Origin: Nocardia cerradoensis NBRC 101014
Lineage (GTDB): Bacteria > Actinomycetota > Actinomycetes > Mycobacteriales > Mycobacteriaceae
Reading direction: 5' to 3'
Length of the DNA: 64,000 nucleotides
Assembly (NCBI RefSeq): GCF_000308535.1
Contig: NZ_BAFW01000012.1
Location: forward strand, 23,057 to 87,056
Both the position numbers and the translations under genes were made by a program. The notes beneath the pieces were generated by a model, which saw nothing but the letters and a program-made list of their open reading frames with translations, made no database searches and was not told the origin of the DNA. This document shows, one piece after another, positions 28,336 through 37,956 of this stretch (its first letter is position 1; every line of letters starts with the position of its first letter).

Positions 28336-30093
28336 GTGCTCGATACCGCCGAGACTCTCACGACGCTGCGTACGCGCGGCGTCGTGGTCTATCGGCGAGG
28401 CCTGCGGCTGCTGCGGCGGCTCGAGGACGACATCATCGCGCTCAATTACGTCGGACTGGTCACCGCGACAGTATTTTTCGCCTGGTCGGTGACGCCGTCG
28501 CTGCTGCCGCGCGACTGGTTGTTCCAAGGCCTGATCAGCGGTCTCAACGCCGCCATCGGCTACGGCGTGGGCTGTCTGCTGGAGTGGGGCTTCCGCAGAC
28601 TGATCCGGCCGCGCCTGCGGTTCCGTACGCCGTCGCTGCGGATTCGCTACGCGGTGAAGGTGACGATTTTGACGATCTGCGTCCTCACCGCGATCTACAT
28701 GCTCGTTCTCTCGGCGGACTGGCAACGTCAGATCTACGACCTGATGGATATGGAAGGCACCACGCGCGCCGCCTATCTGCGCACCGGCGGGCTCAGTGCC
28801 GCGGTGGCCGCGCTGGTGGTGGCGATCTATCGCACGGCGCGGTGGATCGTGCGGTTCTTCGCACGGCTGCTCAGCCGCTGGGTGCGGGTGCCGCCGCAGC
28901 TGGCCCCGAGCATCGGCGCGATCGTGCTGGCCGTGGTGGCGGTGCTGCTGTTCAACGGTGTGCTGTCGGAGGCGTTCTTCACCGTCGCCAACTCGGCGTT
29001 CAGCGTGCGCAACGACAAGATGACGCCGTACGCGGTGCAGCCGACCGCGCCCGAACGCTCCGGCAGCCCCGCATCGCTGGCCAAATGGGACACGCTCGGT
29101 TCGGAGGGGCGATGGTTCGTCTCGCACGGACCCGATGCCTTCCGGATCGCCGCGGTGACGGGTAAGCCCGCGCGGGAACCGGTCCGGGCCTACGTCGGCC
29201 TCGGCTCGGCGGACGAGGGCCGGACGCAGGAGCAGCTGGCGGTCGCCGAACTCGAACGCACCCACGCCTTCGACCGCAAGGTCCTGGTCATCGTCACCAC
29301 CACCGGAACGGGATGGGTGAACTCGACATCCGCGGGTGCGCTCGAGTACATGTACGGCGGCGACACCGCGATCCTGGCCTCGCAGTACTCCTATCTGCCC
29401 AGCGTGCTGTCCTTCCTCGCGGACCGGGAGAAGGTCGCGGTGGCCGGGAAGAAGATGTTCGACGCGGTCTATGCCGCTTGGTCGGCGCGGCCGCCGCAGT
29501 CGCGACCGAAACTACTGGTCTACGGGGAGAGCCTGGGTTCGCAGGGATCGGAGGCGGCCTTCGACGGGCTGGCCGATCTGCGCGCCAAGGTGGACGGCGC
29601 GCTGTGGGTGGGGCCGCCGAATACGAATCGGCTGTGGAAGCAGTTCGTCGAGCGCCGCGATCCCGGCACCCGCGAGGTGGAGCCGATCTACGCCGACGGG
29701 CTCGTGGTCCGATTCGCCTCCGGCGCACCGGATCTGGCGAAACCGTCACCGGAATGGCGGCATCCGCGCATCGCCTATCTGCAACACCCCTCCGACCCGA
29801 TCGTCTGGTGGTCGCCGGATCTGATCTTCTCCCAACCTGATTGGCTCTCCGAATCGCGCGGCTCCGACGTGTCCACGCAGATGCGCTGGTGGCCGCTGGT
29901 CACCTTCTGGCAGGTCGCCGCCGACCTGACCAACGCCCAGGGCGTCAGCGACGGGCACGGCCACAACTACGGCACCCTGGTCCTCGACGGCTGGGCGGCC
30001 GTGCTGCCACCACCGGATTGGAATCCCCGGCTGCAGGAGAACATCCGAACCCAGCTGGAACTGTCGGAAGCGTTCGAACGCGTGGTGAAATGA
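28336..30093 (+). CDS. Membrane alpha/beta hydrolase (DUF2319-type, Abhydrolase_9)
   Basis: A 585-residue protein with an N-terminal half of about four membrane segments (VGLVTATVFFAWSVTPSLLP, VKVTILTICVLTAIYMLVL, APSIGAIVLAVVAVLLFNG) and a soluble C-terminal hydrolase half facing one side of the membrane. The nucleophile elbow is YGESLGSQGSE; a late His lies in DGHGHNYG. Actinobacteria carry this two-part family without a known substrate. GTG at 28336 sits after TACTTG, consistent with a leaderless start. A CPBP protease gene follows 55 nt later. Confidence 0.78.
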   Translation: MLDTAETLTTLRTRGVVVYRRGLRLLRRLEDDIIALNYVGLVTATVFFAWSVTPSLLPRDWLFQGLISGLNAAIGYGVGCLLEWGFRRLIRPRLRFRTPSLRIRYAVKVTILTICVLTAIYMLVLSADWQRQIYDLMDMEGTTRAAYLRTGGLSAAVAALVVAIYRTARWIVRFFARLLSRWVRVPPQLAPSIGAIVLAVVAVLLFNGVLSEAFFTVANSAFSVRNDKMTPYAVQPTAPERSGSPASLAKWDTLGSEGRWFVSHGPDAFRIAAVTGKPAREPVRAYVGLGSADEGRTQEQLAVAELERTHAFDRKVLVIVTTTGTGWVNSTSAGALEYMYGGDTAILASQYSYLPSVLSFLADREKVAVAGKKMFDAVYAAWSARPPQSRPKLLVYGESLGSQGSEAAFDGLADLRAKVDGALWVGPPNTNRLWKQFVERRDPGTREVEPIYADGLVVRFASGAPDLAKPSPEWRHPRIAYLQHPSDPIVWWSPDLIFSQPDWLSESRGSDVSTQMRWWPLVTFWQVAADLTNAQGVSDGHGHNYGTLVLDGWAAVLPPPDWNPRLQENIRTQLELSEAFERVVK

Positions 30094-30148
30094 GGGGCGG
30101 AGTCGTCGCCACCGCGGCGGAGAACGCGCATTCGCAGGGCGCGGAGCG

Positions 30149-30838
30149 ATGAGTCGCCGACGCCCGGTACGCACTCTTCCGGCAGCCTGCGTCGCCCTGG
30201 TGTGGAGCAATCTCGTGCTGCCGCGGCTGGGGTCGGGCATACGCGGCCGCACGTTCGCCAACGCCGCGTTCGCGACCGGATACGCCGCTGTCTTCGACGG
30301 CCGGCCGGAGTGGCTGTCCCGGCGCGGTTTCGCCTGGGGCGCAGCCGCGTTCGGTGCGGTCGGCGCGGCGTACGGCGTGGGCCTGGCCGTGCCGGGAATT
30401 CGCGATCGGATAGCGGCGGTCGCCGAGCGTACGCCGGAGGTGAGCACGGCCGAATGGGTCGGCCTGCACATTCCGGTGGGCACCGTCTACAGCGAGGAGC
30501 TGATCTTCCGGGGGACGCTGGATCGGCTGTTCGAGGATGCGGGGCCCGTGCGAAGGCATTGCGGCGCACTGGTATTCGGTCTGTGGCATATTCACCCGGC
30601 ACGGTCCGCAGGCGACAGCGTCCCGGTGACTGTCGCCGTCACCGCCGCGGGCGGCCTGCTCTTCTCGTGGCTTCGCCGCCGCACCGGCAGTGCGACGGCG
30701 CCCGCCCTCGCCCACCTCGCCCTCAATGCCGGGGGCGCGCTCGCACCGCGGGCGGCCCGCGCACTACGGGACCGGCGCGCCACGACGCCTCCTCGTGCCG
30801 AAGGTGGCGCTCCGCGTGTCCATGAGCCGCCCTGTTGA
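30149..30838 (+). CDS. CPBP family intramembrane metalloprotease
   Basis: A 229-residue membrane protein. The CPBP (Abi) signatures are all present: SEELIFRGTL with the paired Glu and the Arg, FGLWHIHPA, and APALAHLALNAGG. These form a membrane-buried metal site in the CAAX-prenyl-endopeptidase/bacteriocin-immunity superfamily. Four to six hydrophobic stretches are seen. The last 35 residues are Arg/Pro-rich. Target unknown. ATG 30149 is preceded by GCGGAG. Confidence 0.8.
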   Translation: MSRRRPVRTLPAACVALVWSNLVLPRLGSGIRGRTFANAAFATGYAAVFDGRPEWLSRRGFAWGAAAFGAVGAAYGVGLAVPGIRDRIAAVAERTPEVSTAEWVGLHIPVGTVYSEELIFRGTLDRLFEDAGPVRRHCGALVFGLWHIHPARSAGDSVPVTVAVTAAGGLLFSWLRRRTGSATAPALAHLALNAGGALAPRAARALRDRRATTPPRAEGGAPRVHEPPC

Positions 30839-30925
30839 CAGTTGTGGACGGATCGCGTCGGGCATACGGCCGACGCCCCGGCCCACCGGCGCGATATGTC
30901 CGGCCCGCTCGCTACGCTCGGTGGA

Positions 30926-31312
30926 ATGGCGCGACATTCGGCTGTGGACCCTGCTCAGGTGCGTGATTCGGTGGCCGCGGTCGGTGCGTGGCTGCGCGAC
31001 GAGTCGGCGGCACAGCCGGGGCGGTCCGAGCTGGCGGCGGCCGTGCGCGCAACCGCGCGAAGTCTGGCCGCGGCGGCGCCGGGCGCCTCGGTGGAGGTGC
31101 GGGTACCGCCCTTCGTGGCGGTGCAGTGCATCGAGGGTCCGCGGCACACCCGCGGGACGCCGCCGAATGTGGTGGAGACCGACCCGCGGACGTGGCTGTT
31201 GCTCGCGGCGGGACTGCTCGATTTCGAGACCGCGGTGGAGACGGGCGCGCTGAGCGCGTCGGGAATCCGGGCGGGGGAGTTGGCCCGCTGGCTGCCGCTG
31301 GTGGCGCTGTGA
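30926..31312 (+). CDS. Sterol carrier family protein
   Basis: A 128-residue protein with a hydrophobic tail-half [19 protein letters not shown] and [23 protein letters not shown], the pattern of the SCP2-like family found directly upstream of purF in mycobacteria (Rv0807). Such domains bind lipid or CoA derivatives, but the function of this short form is not known. ATG 30926 has TACGCT 8 nt before it, suggesting a leaderless mRNA. In-frame ATGs further upstream lack similarity. Confidence 0.72.
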   Translation: MARHSAVDPAQVRDSVAAVGAWLRDESAAQPGRSELAAAVRATARSLAAAAPGASVEVRVPPFVAVQCIEGPRHTRGTPPNVVETDPRTWLLLAAGLLDFETAVETGALSASGIRAGELARWLPLVAL

Positions 31313-31313
31313 A

Positions 31314-32654
31314 CTAGGCCGGTGCGGGCTCGGTGCGGTTGATCGGCTTGCGCTCCAACCCTTTTCGGTCGTAGAAGCGCGTCACGATCAACCCGAGCGC
31401 CACCCCGATTCCGAGGCCGAGCACGGTCATCCAGAATCCGCGGGTGAAACCGGCCGCGCCGTTGCCGTCGAAATACAGCAGCGAACGCACCGCCAGGAAC
31501 ACCTGATGCATGGGTTCGAAGGTGGCCAGCCAGCCCAGGTACTTCGGCGTCGCCTCGATCGGCACCGTGCCACCCGACGACGGCAGCCCCAGCACGATGA
31601 ACAGGATCATGTTCACCAGCAGACCGGCCGAGCCGATCGCGGCCAGGATGGAGATACCGGTGAATCCGACTGCGATGATCGCGAGCACCCCGTAGAGATA
31701 CAGGCCCAGCGGATTGTCCAGCGGCATCCCCAGCGCCGCGCCGATGCCGAGCAGAATCGCGGAGACCACCACCGCGGCGACCGCCATGACCGCCCATTTG
31801 ATCAACAGCGTGCGGAGTCGGGAGACCGGTGTGGCGGGATAATGCACGTACCACGGCCCGTATTCGGTCGGCACGAAGCCGAGGGCGGAGTCGATCATGG
31901 TGTGCACGATCATCGCGCCGAGCATGCCGGCCATCAGCAACAGCAGTGCGTAGAAGAAGGCCGTCAGCCCCTGACCGGATCCGCCCGGCAGGGGATGGAA
32001 CTCCTGCACCAGGATCTCCAGCGGCTGCGCCAGCGTGAGGCGGGTCGCGCCGGACAGTTCGGGGGCGGGCGGGCCGCCGGGCGCCGGGGCGAGCTGAGCC
32101 CGCACCTGCTCGACGAGCTGCTGACCTACCTTGTCGTTGATCTGCGGCAGCGCCTGATTACCGAACCGCACCACGATCTGGGTGGCGTAGGTGCCCGAAC
32201 GCGGATTGGTCATCAGGGTGATGATCGGACGCTCGATATCGCCCGGTATGACACTGCCCACACCCAGGATCCCCAGCCGCTTGCTGAAATCGCTGGGAAT
32301 GACGACCGTGCCGTAGACCTGGCCGTTCTGCATCTGCTGCTGGGCCTCCGGCAGCCCGAGTACGCGCAGATCGATCTGATCGGCGGGCACGGCGGCCCGC
32401 AGCCCGTCGGCGACCTGGTCGCCGAAGTTCACGTGTTTTTCCTGGCCGGGTGCGCCGAGCGTCTCGCCCACGTCCTGGTTGACCAGGGCGATCGGGAAGT
32501 CGTGCAGATTCCGCTGCGGATCGACGACGTAGTCGAGATACAGCAGCCCCAGCAACGCCGCCACCACTGAGAGGACCGCCACAGGGAACATCCATCGAAA
32601 CGGAATCAGCCGCCGCAGATTTCGACTTTGTAGTGCGGTGTCGGTGCTCGCCAC
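31314..32654 (-). CDS. YhgE/Pip-like membrane protein (DUF3533)
   Basis: A 446-residue membrane protein. One TM segment near residues 20-42 (FPVAVLSVVAALLGLLYLDYVVDP) is followed by a large extracytoplasmic domain (FPIALVNQDVG, QVYGTVVIPSDFSKRL) and five or six C-terminal TM segments. This is the layout of the YhgE/Pip/DUF3533 family, relatives of ABC-2 permeases and phage-infection proteins; some export toxins or siderophores in type VII-like or MmpL-like settings. No ATPase gene is nearby. GTG at 32654 has TACGGT 7 nt upstream (leaderless). Convergent with the sterol carrier gene. Confidence 0.75.
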   Translation of the reverse strand: MASTDTALQSRNLRRLIPFRWMFPVAVLSVVAALLGLLYLDYVVDPQRNLHDFPIALVNQDVGETLGAPGQEKHVNFGDQVADGLRAAVPADQIDLRVLGLPEAQQQMQNGQVYGTVVIPSDFSKRLGILGVGSVIPGDIERPIITLMTNPRSGTYATQIVVRFGNQALPQINDKVGQQLVEQVRAQLAPAPGGPPAPELSGATRLTLAQPLEILVQEFHPLPGGSGQGLTAFFYALLLLMAGMLGAMIVHTMIDSALGFVPTEYGPWYVHYPATPVSRLRTLLIKWAVMAVAAVVVSAILLGIGAALGMPLDNPLGLYLYGVLAIIAVGFTGISILAAIGSAGLLVNMILFIVLGLPSSGGTVPIEATPKYLGWLATFEPMHQVFLAVRSLLYFDGNGAAGFTRGFWMTVLGLGIGVALGLIVTRFYDRKGLERKPINRTEPAPA

Positions 32655-32766
32655 GGTCGAACCGTAGCAGCAAACAGCTCGCCACCCGGCGGATCCGGAC
32701 GTGGGTTTCGCGCGGATGACCCGTAGAATGATTGGTGCCCCCCGCCCGACTAACAGGGAGCAAACG

Positions 32767-34371
32767 GTGACCCACGCCGATCTGTCGATCCCGAAGACCG
32801 CCGCAGGCCGAAACACCTCCGCAGTCGACGAGCCTGAGAACGAGCCCCGCGAGGAGTGTGGCGTCTTCGGCGTCTGGGCTCCGGGCGAGGATGTGGCCAA
32901 GCTCACGTATTACGGCCTCTATGCCTTGCAGCACCGTGGACAGGAGGCCGCCGGTATCGCGGTCGCCGACGGTTCGCAGGTGCTGGTGTTCAAAGACCTG
33001 GGCCTGGTTTCGCAAGTCTTCGACGAGCAGACGCTGGCGGCGATGCCCGGGCATATCGCCATCGGGCACTGCCGTTACTCGACCACCGGTTCCACCATCT
33101 GGGAGAACGCGCAGCCGATCTTCCGCACCACGGCGGTCGGCACCGGACTCGCGTTGGGGCACAACGGCAATCTGGTCAACACCGCCGAATTGGCAACCCG
33201 GGCCCGGGAATTGGGTCTGATCAACGGCCGCCTGCCGGGCAGCGCGATCACCGCCACCTCCGATTCGGATGTGATGACCGCGCTGCTGGCCCATGCCGCG
33301 GCCGACAAGAGCATCGAGCAGGCGGCCATGGAGTTGCTGCCCACGCTGCGCGGCGCCTTCTGCCTGACCTTCATGGACGAGCACACCCTCTACGCGGCGC
33401 GGGATCCGCAGGGTGTGCGGCCGCTGTGCCTGGGCCGCCTCGACCGCGGCTGGGTAGTTGCCAGCGAGACCGCCGCGCTCGACATCGTGGGCGCCTCGTT
33501 CGTCCGTGAGATCGAGCCGGGCGAACTGCTGGCGATCGACGCGGACGGGGTGCGCTCGCTGCGGTTCGCCAATCCCGAACCGAAGGGCTGTGTCTTCGAA
33601 TACGTCTACCTGGCCCGGCCGGATTCGACGATCGCCGGTCGCTCGGTGCATGCCACCCGGGTCGACATCGGCCGCCGGCTGGCCGCCGAACATCCCGTCG
33701 ACGCCGATCTGGTGATCCCGGTCCCGGAATCCGGTACGCCCGCCGCGGTGGGCTACGCCCAGGGATCCGGGGTGCCCTACGGCCAGGGACTGATGAAGAA
33801 CGCCTATGTGGGCCGTACCTTCATCCAGCCCAGCCAGACCATCCGCCAGCTCGGTATCCGGCTCAAGCTCAACCCGTTGCGCGAGGTGATTCGCGGGAAG
33901 CGGTTGATCGTCGTCGACGACTCGATCGTCCGCGGCAACACCCAGCGGGCCCTGATCCGGATGCTGCGCGAGGCCGGGGCGCTGGAGATCCACGTGCGCA
34001 TCGCCTCCCCGCCGGTCAAGTGGCCCTGCTTCTACGGCATCGACTTCGCCTCGCCGGCCGAGTTGATCGCCAACGGCGCCGGACCGGAACTGGCGGAGGG
34101 CTCGCAGGATTCGGAAGCGGCGATGGTCGAGAGCGTGCGCCGTTCCATCGGCGCCGACAGCTTGGGCTACATCTCGCTCGACGGCATGATCGCGGCCACC
34201 GAGCAGCCGCGCACCCGGCTGTGCTGCGCGTGCTTCGACGGCAAGTACCCGATCCCGCTGCCCGATGAGGCTGCCGTCGGCAAGAACGTCCTGGAAGGAA
34301 TTCTCTCCGGTAAGCCGGAATCCGAACTCCTGGGCGAGAATGCCAACGCGAGCGCGCTGAGCCGCCCCTGA
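32767..34371 (+). CDS. purF: Amidophosphoribosyltransferase
   Basis: A 534-residue enzyme that commits PRPP and glutamine to purine synthesis. A 30-residue propeptide precedes Cys31 in EECGVFGVW, which becomes the N-terminal nucleophile after cleavage. The glutaminase half shows QHRGQEAAGIA and the synthase half the PRPP loop VVDDSIVRGNT. Four Cys residues expected for a 4Fe-4S centre are suggested by VKWPCFYGID and TRLCCACFDGKYP. GTG 32767 follows GGGAG at 7 nt. Promoter -10 is probably TAGAAT at 32724. Confidence 0.96.
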   Translation: MTHADLSIPKTAAGRNTSAVDEPENEPREECGVFGVWAPGEDVAKLTYYGLYALQHRGQEAAGIAVADGSQVLVFKDLGLVSQVFDEQTLAAMPGHIAIGHCRYSTTGSTIWENAQPIFRTTAVGTGLALGHNGNLVNTAELATRARELGLINGRLPGSAITATSDSDVMTALLAHAAADKSIEQAAMELLPTLRGAFCLTFMDEHTLYAARDPQGVRPLCLGRLDRGWVVASETAALDIVGASFVREIEPGELLAIDADGVRSLRFANPEPKGCVFEYVYLARPDSTIAGRSVHATRVDIGRRLAAEHPVDADLVIPVPESGTPAAVGYAQGSGVPYGQGLMKNAYVGRTFIQPSQTIRQLGIRLKLNPLREVIRGKRLIVVDDSIVRGNTQRALIRMLREAGALEIHVRIASPPVKWPCFYGIDFASPAELIANGAGPELAEGSQDSEAAMVESVRRSIGADSLGYISLDGMIAATEQPRTRLCCACFDGKYPIPLPDEAAVGKNVLEGILSGKPESELLGENANASALSRP

Positions 34372-34467
34372 GCGTCACGCATGACGTCGTGGCCGGGCCG
34401 TTCGTCGTGGCGGGCCGGCATATGTCATCGCAGAGCGAGTCGACCTGGGGTGCACGCACATTCGGTG

Positions 34468-34497
34468 CCGAGCAGGTTCGAGAACCTACCGGCTCGG
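34468..34497. terminator. Hairpin between convergent purF and TetR
   Basis: CCGAGC-AGGTTC, a 2-base loop, GAACCT, four bases, GCTCGG. It overlaps the last codons of the TetR gene and could end transcripts from either side. No clear T-run follows. Confidence 0.4.
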
Positions 34498-35109
34498 TGA
34501 CGTGCTCGGCGGTGTGAGCAATCCGCCGAGCATCATCAGAATGCACTGCTCGGCCTCGGCGCCGGCCGCGTCCGGGTCGTCGGCGTGCGCGACGATCATG
34601 CCCGCCTCGGTGATCGCGGCCAGAATCAATTGGGCCAGGGTCCGGACCGGGACCGCGGGCGCGAGGCCGGACTCCACAGCCAATTCCAGCTGATTGGTGA
34701 TCAGCCCGAGTCCGTGGCGCGCTTCCATCTCACGCCAGCCCTGCCAGCCGAGTACGGCAGGGCCGTCGGACATGGCGATCCGGACCGTTTCCGGGCGGCG
34801 GCTGATCATGAGGAAGGTATGCAGGCCGGTCGCCATCGCGGCCGGCAGATCGGTCGGGTCGGGCAGGGTGTCGATCGCACGCCGGACCTCCTCGGTGTTG
34901 TCCGCCTCGAGCTGTTCCAGTACCGCGATGAACAGGCCGCGCTTGTCGCCGTAGTGATGATGCAGCGCGCCGCGGGTGACACCGGCCGCGGCGACGATCT
35001 CCTCCGCCGACACCGCGGAATATCCGCGTTCGGCGAACAGCCGCCGCCCGACCGACTCGAGACTCGCCCGCGTCGCGCGTGATCTGTCCTCCTGGCTACG
35101 GCGTGGCAT
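34486..35109 (-). CDS. TetR family regulator, coupled to an alpha/beta hydrolase
   Basis: A 207-residue regulator with an N-terminal helix-turn-helix (residues about 12-58: ESVGRRLFAERGYSAVSA, EIVAAAGVTRGALHHHYGDK). The C-terminal helical domain binds an unknown ligand. Its ATG lies inside the end of the hydrolase gene (14-bp overlap), so both are on one mRNA. The 15-bp palindrome in the promoter of that operon is a good candidate for its own operator, giving autorepression relieved by the hydrolase substrate or product. Confidence 0.88.
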   Translation of the reverse strand: MPRRSQEDRSRATRASLESVGRRLFAERGYSAVSAEEIVAAAGVTRGALHHHYGDKRGLFIAVLEQLEADNTEEVRRAIDTLPDPTDLPAAMATGLHTFLMISRRPETVRIAMSDGPAVLGWQGWREMEARHGLGLITNQLELAVESGLAPAVPVRTLAQLILAAITEAGMIVAHADDPDAAGAEAEQCILMMLGGLLTPPSTSPSR

Positions 35110-35962
35110 GCAGCCGAGTGAACTCCACGATCAACCGGCTGAGCAACTCGGGCTGGTCCTCCGAGATGAAGGTGAGCGAATCCTCGATCGTGCGCAGCGT
35201 GGCATCGGGCAGATCGTGCGCCAGCCGCTGCGCGAAATCGAGGCGGAACACCTTGTCCTCCGGCGCCCAGGCCAGCAGCACCGGCAGATCCCACTCGCCG
35301 AAAGTACGCGCGGCCGCGAGGGTATGGCGCTTGTGGATATCGCGCAGGAACCGGCGCAGATCGGCGCGGATGGCCGCCGAATTGCGGCTAGGCAGCAGGT
35401 AGGAATCCGCGATCTCGTGCGGTAGCGGCTGTTTGGTGACCAACCCGTAGGCGAGGGGCAACCGCTGCGCCGGCCGGAAGCGCAGGCTCTGCAGAATCGC
35501 GGTGAGCAGGCCGGGTACGCGCGAGAGCCGCGGCAGCGGAGTGAACGGTTGCGGGAAGAACTTCTCGTAGGCGTCGCAGTTGGTGAACACCACGCGCCCG
35601 ACCCGGCTGCGGTCGCGCGACAGCATGATCTGCGTGATCGCCCCGCCGGTGTCGTTGGCCACCAGGGTGACGTCGGTGAGATCGAGTTCCCGCAGGAACG
35701 CCGCGATCAGATCGGCCGCGCCGGTCGGGGAGAGGTCGGCGGCGGGCATCGGCTCTGAATGCGAGCCGAACGGCCAATCCGGGGTGAGGCAGCGATGCCC
35801 GGCGGCGGCGACGTCCGGCACCACCTTGCGCCACAGATCGGCGTTGACGAGCAGGCCGTGCACGAAGACCACCGGCGACCCGGAACCGGTGTCGTGATAA
35901 CGGATGCGGCCGCCCGGCACGGTGACGTGACTGATCGGGCCGAGGCTGGTGCTGATTCCCAT
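35096..35962 (-). CDS. Alpha/beta hydrolase with Asp nucleophile (dehalogenase/epoxide hydrolase-like)
   Basis: A 288-residue cytosolic hydrolase. The oxyanion motif is VVFVHGLLVNADLW; the elbow reads LVANDTGGAITQ, so the nucleophile is Asp, not Ser, as in haloalkane dehalogenases and epoxide hydrolases. A charge-relay acid is probable in LAWAPEDKVFRLD and the His near SLTFISEDQPELL may be absent or shifted: I do not see the usual late His clearly, which lowers confidence in activity. ATG 35962 follows GGAAGG. First gene of a two-gene operon with the TetR regulator. Confidence 0.78.
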   Translation of the reverse strand: MGISTSLGPISHVTVPGGRIRYHDTGSGSPVVFVHGLLVNADLWRKVVPDVAAAGHRCLTPDWPFGSHSEPMPAADLSPTGAADLIAAFLRELDLTDVTLVANDTGGAITQIMLSRDRSRVGRVVFTNCDAYEKFFPQPFTPLPRLSRVPGLLTAILQSLRFRPAQRLPLAYGLVTKQPLPHEIADSYLLPSRNSAAIRADLRRFLRDIHKRHTLAAARTFGEWDLPVLLAWAPEDKVFRLDFAQRLAHDLPDATLRTIEDSLTFISEDQPELLSRLIVEFTRLHATP

Positions 35963-35996
35963 GACATGCCTTCCGGAGTGGGGGTGATGTGCTCCA

Positions 35997-36025
35997 GAGT
36001 TACCTACATACCGTATGTATGTCAA
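35997..36025 (-). promoter_or_regulatory. Sigma-70-type promoter of the hydrolase-TetR operon
   Basis: Read on the minus strand: TTGACA at 36025-36020, a 17-nt spacer, then TAACTC at 36002-35997. The -35 is a full consensus match and the spacing is ideal. Transcription would start near 35990, giving a 28-nt leader with the GGAAGG ribosome site. Confidence 0.7.
36005..36019. promoter_or_regulatory. Probable TetR operator inside the promoter spacer
   Basis: TACATAC-C-GTATGTA is a perfect 15-bp palindrome that occupies the spacer between the -35 and -10 boxes of the hydrolase-TetR operon. A dimer bound here would block RNA polymerase. The size and form are typical of TetR-family sites. Confidence 0.65.
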
Positions 36026-36149
36026 TGGTGGATGTGACGGTAGCCTCGAATCCGTACGTGCAGCCCAATACCGGTGCAGTCTCGTTATCCGGCTCCGGTA
36101 GCGTGATCAGGCATCTGTCCGCCGATTCGGTTTGGAGCTTTCCCGAACA

Positions 36150-37268
<1,119 letters not shown>

Positions 37269-37277
37269 CCGGAAATT

Positions 37278-37324
37278 CGATCGCCTCCTCGATCCGGGTA
37301 CGGCCCGGTCCGGGGAGGCGATCG
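37278..37324 (+). terminator. Terminator after purM
   Basis: An 11-bp perfect stem CGATCGCCTCC / GGAGGCGATCG encloses a smaller CCGGG / CCCGG stem. It starts 10 bp after the purM stop and is followed by TCGTTA. Confidence 0.65.
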
Positions 37325-37520
37325 TCGTTACGGCCGAGCCGCTGCGGCATTCGACGGCGACCGGCGAAAGCAAGGCCGGGCGGCAGGTGCCGAGGCATGT
37401 TGAACCCGGGTAATGCCGCCCTCGGTATCACTGATATCCGCGGCGGCAACCCGTACTACGAGCCCTCATCGAGGTGGGATCGGTCGACCTATCGGCCGAA
37501 AACGCTGGCCGACGTGCGAA

Positions 37521-37545
37521 GGGGGAGGCCCCTCAGGCCTCCCCC
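37521..37545 (-). terminator. Terminator after the DUF3073 gene
   Basis: GGGGGAGGCC, a 5-base loop, GGCCTCCCCC: ten perfect pairs, 20 bp beyond the DUF3073 stop on the minus strand. The stretch 37325-37520 between the two terminators holds no gene that I can see. Confidence 0.7.
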
Positions 37546-37564
37546 TGCAACACGTCGATTCGAG

Positions 37565-37771
37565 TCAGCGGCGCCAGTCGTCGTAGTCCTCATCTTCCTC
37601 CCAGCGCTTGAGCGATTCGTCCGAATCGTGTTCTTCGGACAGCACACCGCTCCGCCGGGGGGTGTGCCCCGACAGCTCGCGCTGAAGGCTCGCGAAGTCG
37701 GTCGACGGCGAGCTGTACTTCAGCTCGCGTGCAACCTTGGTCTGCTTTGCCTTAGCCCGGCCACGGCCCAT
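37565..37771 (-). CDS. DUF3073 protein
   Basis: A 68-residue protein with a basic head MGRGRAKAKQTKVARELKY and an acidic tail ending EDEDYDDWRR. This charge-split pattern defines DUF3073, conserved in actinobacteria beside purM (Rv0810c in M. tuberculosis). No function is known; the form suggests nucleic-acid or ribosome contact. ATG 37771 starts the conserved block; the frame upstream is a shadow. Confidence 0.88.
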   Translation of the reverse strand: MGRGRAKAKQTKVARELKYSSPSTDFASLQRELSGHTPRRSGVLSEEHDSDESLKRWEEDEDYDDWRR

Positions 37772-37956
37772 GGCTGACCCCCTCGCGTCACTGCGGGGCG
37801 GCCTGGGGTGGTTGGCGGCCCCGTTCGAATTAATAATCTTCCTGACAGACACTTTAGCGTGTGTCAGGCGGTCGCGCTTCCAGGAGTGGGTGAAGACTGC
37901 GGAACATCCACCGTCGGCGGGGCGGTCGAGCGGTGCTTCGGCGAAATGGTGAGCTT

